Notes under the pieces: model-generated | Databases searched by the model: none | Told to the model about the DNA's origin: nothing | What the model saw: only the letters and a program-made list of their open reading frames with translations | In this document: positions 1-6,900 of the stretch, in pieces | Layout: each line of letters opens with the position of its first letter | How positions within the stretch are numbered: position 1 is the stretch's first letter | Position numbers and translations under genes: made by a program | Assembly: GCA_905205085.1 (NCBI GenBank) | Contig: CAJLCG010000107.1 | Span: 1-7,058 of the forward strand | DNA length: 7,058 nucleotides | Reading direction: 5' to 3' | Source of the DNA: an uncultured Oscillospiraceae bacterium | GTDB taxonomy: Bacteria > Bacillota > Clostridia > Oscillospirales > Oscillospiraceae

Positions 1-471
1 CAGCAGCACCTTGGGCTCACGGACGATGGCACGGCCGATGGCCACACGCTGACGCTGGCCGCCGGACAGAGCCTTGGGCTTACGGTCCAGATACTGAGTA
101 ATGTCCAGGATCTCGGCGGCCTGGTTGACCCGCCGGGCAATCTCTTCCTTATCCATCTTGCGCAGCTTCAGGGGGAATTCCATGTTCTCCCGCACGGTCA
201 TGTGGGGATACAGAGCGTAGCTCTGGAAGACCATGGCGATGTCGCGGTCCTTGGGCTCCACATCGTTGACCAGCCGGTCGTCGATGCGCAGCTCGCCCTT
301 GGAGATCTCCTCCAGGCCGGCCACCATACGAAGGGTGGTGGACTTACCGCAGCCGGAGGGTCCAACCAGAACGATAAACTCCTTGTCGGCGATCTCCAGG
401 TTGAAATCGCTCACCGCGGTGACGTTTCCGTCATAGATCTTGAAGATGTGCTGAAGGCTCACAGTAGACAT
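1..471 (-). CDS. Sugar ABC transporter ATP-binding protein, MsmK/UgpC/MalK type (N-terminal part, runs off left edge)
   Basis: This is the cytoplasmic ATPase that energises a binding-protein-dependent carbohydrate importer, and it is often shared by several sugar permeases in Firmicutes. 157 codons are visible of a family usually about 360-375 residues long. The Walker A motif GPSGCGKST lies at residues 37-45, the Q-loop glutamine at Q83 in [10 protein letters not shown], and the signature LSGGQRQR at 135-142. The window ends at EPKVLL, just at the start of Walker B, so the DEP carboxylates, the switch histidine and the C-terminal regulatory (TOBE-like) domain are outside. The start [15 protein letters not shown] matches the family's usual beginning, and an in-frame TGA at 502-504 excludes any longer form. 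No good Shine-Dalgarno lies directly before this ATG; the strongest one is about 120 nt upstream. The gene is divergent from the TetR operon. Subfamily is confident; the sugar is unknown. Confidence 0.95.
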   Translation of the reverse strand, partial: MSTVSLQHIFKIYDGNVTAVSDFNLEIADKEFIVLVGPSGCGKSTTLRMVAGLEEISKGELRIDDRLVNDVEPKDRDIAMVFQSYALYPHMTVRENMEFPLKLRKMDKEEIARRVNQAAEILDITQYLDRKPKALSGGQRQRVAIGRAIVREPKVLL

Positions 472-485
472 GGGCTCAGGCCGTA

Positions 486-509
486 GTACGCTCGCCTCTG
501 CTCACGTAC
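486..509 (-). repeat. Small inverted repeat GTACG/CGTAC in ABC leader
   Basis: Arms GTACG (486-490) and CGTAC (505-509) are perfect complements around a 14-nt loop. The structure lies 15 bases upstream of the ABC start codon on the minus strand. It would be part of the transcribed leader if the promoter at 701-730 is used. The stem is short, so it may be fortuitous. Confidence 0.35.
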
Positions 510-512
510 CTC

Positions 513-539
513 CCTGTCCGGGAGCGAAACCCTGACAGG
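513..539 (-). repeat. Hairpin in the ABC ATPase leader with competing arm
   Basis: CCTGTC (513-518) pairs with GACAGG (534-539). After one mismatch, GGG (520-522) pairs with CCC (530-532), leaving a 7-nt loop. A second GACAGG copy at 545-550 could pair with the same CCTGTC arm, giving a mutually exclusive alternative. The element lies in the probable 5' leader of the ABC gene. It has no T-run after it on the minus strand, so it does not look like a finished intrinsic terminator. Whether it regulates anything is unknown. Confidence 0.5.
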
Positions 540-566
540 ATTACGACAGGTCTCCACACTGCCGCA

Positions 567-580
567 CCGCCGGCCGGCGG
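567..580. repeat. Perfect 14-bp GC palindrome
   Basis: CCGCCGGCCGGCGG is its own reverse complement. It sits directly after (on the minus strand) the strong AGGAGG at 591-596, in the ABC leader. It could fold only as part of a larger structure, act as a protein-binding dyad, or be the edge of an inserted palindromic element. No function can be assigned. Confidence 0.55.
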
Positions 581-590
581 CTAATATTTT

Positions 591-596
591 CCTCCT
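591..596 (-). promoter_or_regulatory. Strong Shine-Dalgarno AGGAGG not followed by a start codon
   Basis: The minus strand reads AGGAGG then AAAATATT and then AG, where an ATG would be expected at normal spacing. ATT at 583-585 is in frame with the ABC gene, but that frame is closed by TGA at 502-504. The element therefore does not serve the annotated start, which lies 120 bases further on. It may be a relic of an original ribosome binding site separated from its gene, or an A/G-rich coincidence. Confidence 0.5.
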
Positions 597-675
597 TTTT
601 TCTGGTCCGGATGGCTATTTGGAATGGAGTAGCGCTCCGGCCTGCAAATGATGGAATGCGGCTGCCAGAGATTCT

Positions 676-697
676 GGGCAGAAAACGCTTCCTGCCC
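676..697. promoter_or_regulatory. LacI/CcpA-like operator dyad at the ABC transcription start
   Basis: GGGCAG (676-681) and CTGCCC (692-697) form a perfect dyad, and the exact centre is the CG at 686-687. Two further inner positions also match (A683/T690 and A684/T689). The core AGAAAACGCTTCCT resembles the pattern with A-runs flanking a central CG that LacI-family regulators and CcpA (cre sites) recognise, with mismatches to the cre consensus at its outer T. It lies just downstream of the -10 box at 701-706, over the expected start of ABC transcription. That position would give repression. Such control is usual for sugar ABC genes, but the cognate regulator is not in the window. Confidence 0.55.
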
Positions 698-700
698 CTT

Positions 701-730
701 ATAATACCCCATAGTTCCATCTGCCTGCAA
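701..730 (-). promoter_or_regulatory. Probable sigma-70-type promoter for the ABC ATPase
   Basis: On the minus strand, TTGCAG (-35, 725-730) and TATTAT (-10, 701-706) are separated by 18 bp. Transcription would begin near 694, giving a leader of about 220 nt before the ATG at 471. The -35 has two mismatches to TTGACA and the -10 one to TATAAT. It is the best match found on this strand by eye in the intergenic region. Confidence 0.5.
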
Positions 731-745
731 CTATATTCGTTTCGT

Positions 746-776
746 CTGAACAGAGAATTTTAAGCGCTCAGTTCAG
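746..776. repeat. Inverted repeat CTGAAC...GTTCAG in the divergent intergenic region
   Basis: CTGAAC (746-751) pairs with GTTCAG (771-776), and GAG (753-755) pairs with CTC (767-769) after one mismatch. A T-run follows at 780-784 on the plus strand. It lies between the two divergent promoters, upstream of both start sites, so it would more likely be a protein-binding dyad than an RNA structure. The role is unknown. Confidence 0.35.
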
Positions 777-789
777 TGCTTTTTCCCAA

Positions 790-830
790 TAAATCTACAT
801 TTGTATTTTATCTTGACGAATATAGATTTA
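790..830. promoter_or_regulatory. Long inverted repeat over the TetR -35 box (candidate TetR operator)
   Basis: TAAATCTA (790-797) and TAGATTTA (823-830) are perfect inverted arms. The symmetry continues inward with ATT (799-801) matching AAT (819-821) and GT (803-804) matching AC (816-817), centred at 810. The dyad covers the whole -35 box at 813-818 and most of the promoter spacer. TetR regulators commonly bind dyads in their own promoter region, so autoregulation is likely. The 41-bp span is longer than a single TetR-dimer site usually is, so it may hold two bound dimers or a smaller inner site. Confidence 0.6.
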
Positions 831-841
831 CGGAGTATGAT
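813..841 (+). promoter_or_regulatory. Strong sigma-70-type promoter for the TetR-MMPL-GLUG operon
   Basis: TTGACG (-35, 813-818) and TATGAT (-10, 836-841) are separated by exactly 17 bp, each one mismatch from consensus. The start site would be near 848, leaving a leader of about 23 nt that contains the Shine-Dalgarno AAGGAG (857-862), 8 bases before the ATG at 871. No other promoter or terminator was seen between the three downstream genes, so this probably drives all of them. Confidence 0.75.
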
Positions 842-870
842 AGTCCCATTCCAAACAAGGAGAAGTTGCT

Positions 871-1446
871 ATGGAGTACGGAAACGAGGAACACCTGGAC
901 CTGCGCCAGCGCAAGACCCGCAAGCTGCTGGTGGAGGCCCTGGCCCAGCTGTTGGAGGAGAAGTCCTTTCAAGAGCTGTCGGTCACCGACATCTGCCGCC
1001 GGGCCATGGTCCACCGCACCACCTTTTACGCCCATTTCAACGATAAACAGGAACTACTTCGCTATCTGCTGCACGGTCTGGAGCGGGAGTGCGCCGACAC
1101 CTGCCTGCCCCAGGACCCGGAGCGCAGCCCCCGGGAATATCTGCTCACGGCCGCCCGAAATGTATTTCAGTTTTTCGCCCAGCGCCGGACTCTGTACCGG
1201 GCCTGCCTCAACAGCGGAGCGGACACCCTGGCCCACACCCTGGAGGACTGTGCCGCCGGGGAGCTGTGCCGCTTGCTGTCGGAGCCCCGCTTCCGGGCCG
1301 TCTCCCCCCAGGTAGATCCCCAGGTGGCCGCTCACTTTTACACCGGCGCCATGCTCTCCCTGATCCGCTGGTGGCTCTCCAGCGATGAGCCCCTCCCTAC
1401 CAGCTATCTGCTGGCCAACTTGGAGCAATTCATTCCCATTCAGTGA
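871..1446 (+). CDS. TetR/AcrR-family transcriptional regulator
   Basis: This is a 191-residue one-component repressor with an N-terminal helix-turn-helix and a C-terminal ligand/dimer domain. Residues 12-58 form the TetR_N region. The segment from ALAQLLEEKSFQELSVTDIC through to HRTTFYAHFNDKQELL is the canonical helix-turn-helix plus the following helix 4. The C-terminal FYTGAMLSLIRWWL resembles the TetR C-terminal domain found in DhaS-like regulators of Firmicutes. The start is fixed by AAGGAG 8 bases upstream. The gene stops 9 bp before the MMPL transporter, so it probably controls its own operon through the dyad at 790-830. The inducing ligand is unknown; if the usual logic holds, it would be a substrate of the transporter or a related hydrophobic compound. 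Confidence 0.93.
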   Translation: MEYGNEEHLDLRQRKTRKLLVEALAQLLEEKSFQELSVTDICRRAMVHRTTFYAHFNDKQELLRYLLHGLERECADTCLPQDPERSPREYLLTAARNVFQFFAQRRTLYRACLNSGADTLAHTLEDCAAGELCRLLSEPRFRAVSPQVDPQVAAHFYTGAMLSLIRWWLSSDEPLPTSYLLANLEQFIPIQ

Positions 1447-1455
1447 GGCACGCTT

Positions 1456-3900
1456 ATGCAGGAAAAACGTACGGAAAGTCCCATGACCAAAGTTGCCCGC
1501 TTTATTGTGGACAAACGCAAGGCCTTCTATCTGGTCTTCATTGCCGCCTTTATCTTCTGTGCGGCCTCCATCAACAAGGTCCAGGTCAACAATGACATCA
1601 CCTCCTACCTCCCCGCCCAGACCGAGACCCGCCGGGGTCTTACCATTATGGACGAGGAGTTCATTACCCTGGGCAGCGCCAACGTGATGGTGTCCAACGT
1701 CACCTACCAGACCGCCCTGGAATTGTCCCACAAGCTGGAGGACATTGAGGGCGTATCTGAGGTAGTCTTTGACAGCACAGAAGAACATTACAAAAACTCC
1801 TCCGCCCTGTTCACCATCTCCTTTGACGGAGAGGAGACCGACCCGGCCACCGTGGAGGCTATGAACCAGGTGCTCTCCGCCCTGGAGGGCTACGACGTCT
1901 ACTCCTCTACCCAAATCGGTCGGGATGAGTCGGCCACCCTCCAGAAAGAAATGACCGTCATCCTGGCCATTGCGGCGGTGGTCATCGTGGTGGTGCTGCT
2001 GTTCACCTCCAAGAGCTACATGGAAGTCCCCGTCTACCTCATCGTCTTTGTGGTAGCGGCAGTGCTGAACATGGGCACCAACTTCATCTTCGGCACCATC
2101 TCCTTTATTACCAATTCCATTGCCGTGGTCCTCCAGCTGGCCCTGGCCATCGACTACGCCATCATCTTCTGCCACCGGTATATGGAGGAGCGGGACAACG
2201 GCCTTGATCCCCGGGAGGCTGACATCGCCGCCCTGAGCAAGGCCATTGTGGAGATCTCCTCCTCCAGCCTGACCACCATCTCCGGTCTGGTCGCCCTGAT
2301 GCTGATGCAGCTGCGCATCGGCTTTGACATGGGCATCGTCTTGTCCAAGGGCATCGTGTGCTCCATGCTGTGCGTGTTTTTGCTCATGCCCGGCCTGCTC
2401 ATGCTCTTCAGCAAACCCATCGACCGCACCCGCCACCGCAATCTGGTGCCTAAGATCAACTTCTGGGGCAAGGCTGTCGTCCGTCTGCGCTACATTCTGC
2501 CTCCCATCTTCCTGGTGGTGGTAGTGGCCGGGGCGGTGCTCTCCTCCCATTGCGATTACGTCTTTGACACCAACGACACCGACTTTGACAACAAGCCCGA
2601 CTGGCGCATCGCCGATGAGAAGGTGGCTGACACCTTTGGTCAGAAAAATACCATCGCTGTGCTGGTGCCCCGTGGGGACTACAACAAAGAGAAGTACATT
2701 CTGGAGCGGGTATCTCAGCTGCCCCAGGTGACCCAGGCCACCGGCCTTGCCAACATTGAGGTGGAGGACGGGCGGATGCTCACCGATGAGATGACTCCCC
2801 GGCAGTTCTCCGAGCTGGCGGGCGTGGATATTGAACTGGCCGATCTGCTCTATCAGGCCTACGGTCTGAGCGTGGAGGAGTACGGGGCCATCTTCCAGGA
2901 CCCGGACGACTACGCTGTCCCCCTCATCGACGTCTTTGAGTTCCTGCTGGAACAGAAGGACAAGGGGGTGGTGAGCCTCACCGGGGAGCAGGCCGATAAG
3001 GTAGACGATCTCCAGGAGCAGCTGGACGTAGGCCTGGAACAGCTGCGGGGTGAACACTGGTCCCGTCTGGTGTTTATTGCCGATGTACCCACCGAGGGCG
3101 ATGAGACCTACGCCTTGCTGGATGAGATCCGGGCCATTGCCCAGGATTATTACGGGGACGATGTGATCCTGGTGGGCAACTCCACCAACGCCTTCGACCT
3201 GGCCAGCTCCTTCTCCGGCGACAACATGAAGATCAGCATTCTCACCGCTCTGTTCGTCATGGTGATTTTGCTGTTCACCTTCAAGTCGGCGGGCCTGCCC
3301 ATTTTGCTGGTCCTCCCCATCCAGGGCTCCATCTGGATCAACTTCTCGGTACCGGTCCTTACCGGAACCAATCTGTTCTTCCTGAGCTATCTGGTGGTCA
3401 GCTCCATTCAGATGGGCGCCACCATTGACTACGCCATCGTCATCACCAACCGCTATCTGGAGCTGAAGCTGGAAATGGAGCGCAAGCAGGCGGCGGTGGA
3501 GGCTCTGAGCCAGAGCTTCCCCACCATTCTCACCTCGGGCACCATCATGGCGGTGGCAGGCTTCCTCATCGGCGGCATCTCCACCGACGCCACCATCGGC
3601 TCGGTGGGCCAGACCCTGGGCCGTGGCACCGTCACCTCCATCATCCTGGTCATGACCGTGCTGCCCCAGCTGCTCATGCTGGGCGACGCCCTCATTGAGC
3701 GCACCGCCATCACCCTCAACCGTGACCGCAAGCAGCGCTTCAACCAGGGCACCATGCGTCTGGACGGTCACATCCGGGGCCATGTGTCCGGCTTTGTGGA
3801 CGGCGAGTTCAAGGGCGTGCTCCACGGCAGCGTGGACGCCCTCATCGAGAGCAAATATCAGGAGCTGGACACCTCAGAAGAGGAGGAGCATACACCATGA
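1456..3900 (+). CDS. MMPL/RND-superfamily transporter
   Basis: This 814-residue membrane protein has the duplicated 6+6 helix layout of the RND superfamily. Helices are at about 22-39, 166-184, 191-208, 218-240, 268-286, 293-318, then 346-364, 592-610, 612-635, 638-665, 686-707 and 719-745. The two large extracellular loops are about residues 40-165 and 365-591, the second much larger and acidic. The proton-relay-like Asp-Tyr pairs typical of MMPL proteins appear in both halves: D233-Y234 in LAIDYAIIFCHRYMEE and D658-Y659 in GATIDYAIVITNRYLE. Family members export lipids, peptides or hydrophobic drugs using the proton gradient; the substrate here is unknown. The Shine-Dalgarno TGAGG overlaps the TetR stop codon; a second Met at residue 10 is a possible alternative start. 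The C-terminal tail has six glycine tetrapeptide repeats. The stop overlaps the next start (ATGA). Confidence 0.93.
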   Translation: MQEKRTESPMTKVARFIVDKRKAFYLVFIAAFIFCAASINKVQVNNDITSYLPAQTETRRGLTIMDEEFITLGSANVMVSNVTYQTALELSHKLEDIEGVSEVVFDSTEEHYKNSSALFTISFDGEETDPATVEAMNQVLSALEGYDVYSSTQIGRDESATLQKEMTVILAIAAVVIVVVLLFTSKSYMEVPVYLIVFVVAAVLNMGTNFIFGTISFITNSIAVVLQLALAIDYAIIFCHRYMEERDNGLDPREADIAALSKAIVEISSSSLTTISGLVALMLMQLRIGFDMGIVLSKGIVCSMLCVFLLMPGLLMLFSKPIDRTRHRNLVPKINFWGKAVVRLRYILPPIFLVVVVAGAVLSSHCDYVFDTNDTDFDNKPDWRIADEKVADTFGQKNTIAVLVPRGDYNKEKYILERVSQLPQVTQATGLANIEVEDGRMLTDEMTPRQFSELAGVDIELADLLYQAYGLSVEEYGAIFQDPDDYAVPLIDVFEFLLEQKDKGVVSLTGEQADKVDDLQEQLDVGLEQLRGEHWSRLVFIADVPTEGDETYALLDEIRAIAQDYYGDDVILVGNSTNAFDLASSFSGDNMKISILTALFVMVILLFTFKSAGLPILLVLPIQGSIWINFSVPVLTGTNLFFLSYLVVSSIQMGATIDYAIVITNRYLELKLEMERKQAAVEALSQSFPTILTSGTIMAVAGFLIGGISTDATIGSVGQTLGRGTVTSIILVMTVLPQLLMLGDALIERTAITLNRDRKQRFNQGTMRLDGHIRGHVSGFVDGEFKGVLHGSVDALIESKYQELDTSEEEEHTP
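3766..3837 (+). repeat. Six tandem Gly-x-hydrophobic-x repeats in the MMPL C-terminal tail
   Basis: Within the transporter, residues 771-794 read GHIR GHVS GFVD GEFK GVLH GSVD. Glycine occurs at every fourth residue six times without exception, and a hydrophobic residue (I, V, V, F, L, V) occupies the third position each time. The tail follows the last membrane helix and should be cytoplasmic. The periodicity suggests a small beta-helix or bactofilin-like stacked fold rather than disorder. The function is unknown. Confidence 0.8.
3881..3888 (+). promoter_or_regulatory. Ribosome binding site of the GLUG protein inside the MMPL gene
   Basis: AGGAGGAG ends 8 bases before the ATG at 3897 and is read in the transporter frame as part of the final Glu-rich codons. 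Together with the ATGA overlap this fixes the start of the next gene and indicates coupled translation of the pair. Confidence 0.85.
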
Positions 3901-6900
3901 AACACATACAACGGGGAGCCGCCCTCCTGACGGTGCTGGCGCTCCTTTGTACCATGACCCTGCCCGTCGCCGCGGCCTCGGACACGGTCACCATTGCCAC
4001 CGTCCAGGACTTTACCAACTTTTCCAAGCAGTGTACCCGGGACACCTGGTCCCAGGGCCTTACGGTGGAACTCACCGCCGATCTGGATTTGAGCGGCTCC
4101 GACTTCACCCCCGTGCCTATCTTTCAGGGCACCTTTCACGGCAACGGCCACACCATCTCCGGCCTCTCCTTTGATAAGAAGGGCTCCAAGGTGGGGCTGT
4201 TCCGCACCCTCACCGCCAGCGCCGTGGTAGAGGACCTCACTGTGGAGGGGAACCTTTCCCCTCAGGGCTCCGCCAGTCAGGCGGGACTGTTGGTGGGCGA
4301 AAACTACGGTACCGTAACCCGCTGCGCCGCCCAGGGGTCGGTCACCGGCCAGGAGGACATCGGCGGTCTGGTGGGCCTGAACGGTGAGAGCGGCTGCATC
4401 CAGTCCTGTACCAGCGCCGCTGCCGTCACCGGCGTGACCAACGTAGGCGGCATCACGGGACAGAACCTGGGCACCGTGGAAAACAGCTCCAACACCGGAG
4501 AGATCAACACCCAGGCCGACCAGGAGACCCCCACCAGCGTGGGCGGCATTGCCGGGCTGTCCCGGGGGACCATCCGTGGCTGCACCAACTCCGGCGCGGT
4601 GGGCTATCAGCACGTAGGCTACAATATGGGCGGCATTGTGGGCCTTCAGTCGGGGGAAATCTCCAACTGCTCCAACACCGCCCCCATCCAGGGCCGCAAG
4701 GACGTGGGAGGCATCGTGGGGCAGTTTGAGCCCAGCACCAGCCTCACCTACGGCCCTTCCCCCTCTCAGCAGCTTACCGACAGCCTCGCCGGCCTCTTCG
4801 GCCAGATGGAGCACTTTGCCAACCAGCTCAATGACATGGTTGCCCGTGGTGTCAGCGACGCCCAGGCCATCCATGATTCCCTCTCTGTCATCCAGGACCG
4901 CACCCACGCCGCTGGAACCGAAGGACAGAAGGATTTTCAAGCTATGGCCGATGAGCTCTATCAGCACACCACCGCCATCAGCAGCAGCCTGGACGCCCTG
5001 CGGGAGGACCTGGACCGGTTCGGCAACGAGGTGGGCGATCAGCTCCAGGAGGCTCTGGATGAGACCGACACCCTGCTGAGCAAGCTGGAGCAGCTGGCCC
5101 AGCAGGCGGACAGCGGGCTGGGCCAGTCCATCCACGCCCTGGAGGATACTGTCTCCTCCATCCGCACCCAGGTTCAGCTCATCCGCACCCACCGCCAGGC
5201 TATGAAGCAGGAGCTGGACGATTTGAAGCAGTATGTGGCCGATGTGGCCCGGCTGATTGCCGCCGGGCAGTTCCAGCAGGCCCTCCAGCTTCCCTTCCCC
5301 TCTCTGGACCCGGTGGGCCATATGAAGGCCATCACCAGCGCGTTGAAGGAGATTCCCCGCCTGGCGGCAAAACTGCCCGGCCAGTGGAGCGATATCCATG
5401 ACCAGACCTCCCATGACATAGGGCAGTCCGGCCAGGAGATCGACCGGGCTCTGAACGCCCTGTATGAGGCCCTCACCGCCCTGAATCAGGCGGGCGATCA
5501 CTTCTCTTCCTCCGCCCAGGAGCACCTGGATGGGGTCAGCCAGAAGGCCGACCAGATCCGGAATCTGCTGAAAACGTACACCGAGACTCTGGGCGACAAG
5601 GCCCAGTCCGCCCTGGACGACATCGACGTGGAGCTCTCCGCCATCCAGGATCGGGTGGACAGCATGACCCAGACCGCCGGAGCGGACAACGCCGCCCTCC
5701 ACGCCACCAGCCAGGCCATTCTGGACCAGATGGATGCGGTGCGTCAGGCCATCTCCGGGCTGGGGAAGGAGCCAGAGCTCACCGTCACCGACCTCACCGA
5801 CGAGATCGACCAGGGCCCCGGCCTAGTGAAGGGCTGTACTGTGTCCGGCACGGTGGAGGGAGACTCCAACGTGGGCGGCATTGTCGGCACCGTCTCCACC
5901 GAGCTGGGGGACGACCCGGAGGCCACCTTCGACCTGGGCGATCTGAAACTGATGAGCGACGTATACGCTACCCTGCGGGCCGTGGTACGGGACTGCCGGT
6001 TTGACGGCGACGTCACCGTGAAAAACGAGTGCGGCGGCGGCGTGGCCGGCCGGTGCGAGGCGGGTGCCATTGTGGACTGCGCCGCCCGGGGCACCGTGGA
6101 GACCGGCGGAGACTACTGCGGCGGCATCGCCGGCCGCACCCGGGGCAAGGTAGTACGCTGCGCCGCCCTTACCGACCTCACCGGCCAAAGCTGGCTGGGG
6201 GGCGTGGCCGGGTTGGGCCAGGACATCTCCGACTGCCGCACCATGGTGCGCTCTGACAGCGACGGGGAGTACCAGGGTGCCATCGCCGGCCAGGCGGAGG
6301 GCACCCTCACCGGCAACCGCTATCTGATGGAAGATCTGGCCGGTCTGGACGGGGTGGACTATGCCGAGACCGCCCAGGGTCTGGACTTTGACTCCTTCGC
6401 ACAGCTGGACTACATCCCCGCGGACTTTCTCACCTTCTCCTACCGCTTTGAGGTAAATGGCCAGACGGTGGCTGAAATTCCCTTCCAATACGGGGACGAC
6501 CTGGACCTGAGCCAGGTGCCCCAGGCCCCTCAGCAGGGGGATGAGTACGGCCAGTGGCCCCAGTTCCCCACCCAGGATCTGCGCCGCTCCATGGTCCTTT
6601 CCGTCCAGTTCACCGCACCCACCTCCACCCTGGCCGACCAGGATGGGGTGGCCCAGCTGCTGGTGGAGGGCACTTTCTCCCCGGACGCCTCGTTGACGGT
6701 ACACCAGGAGGAGACGCCCAGCGCGAGGGTGGACGGCTACACCTCCCGCTCCGCCTGGAGCTACACTGTCACCGGCAGCCAGTCGGACACCCTCACCCTG
6801 CGCCTACGGGCGGATGACGTGAAAAAGCCGGCGGCGGCAATCTATCAAGACGGCAGCTGGCAGCGGGTGGACAGCACCCTGGACGGCAGCTACCTGGTCT

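Noticed and set aside
202..486. Plus-strand open frame of 94 codons over the ABC gene
   Set aside because: It is antisense to Walker A, Q-loop and signature motifs that are clearly conserved on the minus strand.
583..585. ATT at good distance from the AGGAGG as a non-standard start for the ABC ATPase
   Set aside because: It is in frame but the frame is stopped by TGA at 502-504 before reaching the ABC coding region.
746..784. Inverted repeat followed by a T-run, resembling an intrinsic terminator on the plus strand
   Set aside because: No plus-strand gene lies upstream to be terminated. The loop is long, the stem is interrupted, and the T-run starts a few bases after the stem. A protein-binding dyad or chance is more likely.
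1054..3825. A 923-codon open frame on the minus strand opposite the MMPL gene
   Set aside because: Its predicted protein is low-complexity (His/Gly/Asp/Gln-rich) with no recognisable domain. It lies entirely antisense to well-supported TetR and MMPL genes. Long antisense frames are expected from the strong third-position GC bias.
3897..3980. Lipoprotein signal (Cys18 in the hydrophobic run of the GLUG protein)
   Set aside because: The residues before Cys18 (ALL) do not fit the lipobox, which needs Gly/Ala/Ser next to the Cys. A standard AxA-type cleavage site follows at about residue 27.
3858..5702. A 614-codon open frame on the minus strand opposite the GLUG gene
   Set aside because: It is a repetitive Gly/Val/Ala/Leu translation that mirrors the GLUG and helical repeats of the real gene on the plus strand. 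There is no plausible Shine-Dalgarno context or domain.
5823..6704. A 293-codon minus-strand frame over the second GLUG block
   Set aside because: It is antisense to the continuous GLUG reading frame, and its apparent repeats are the shadow of the GLUG repeats.
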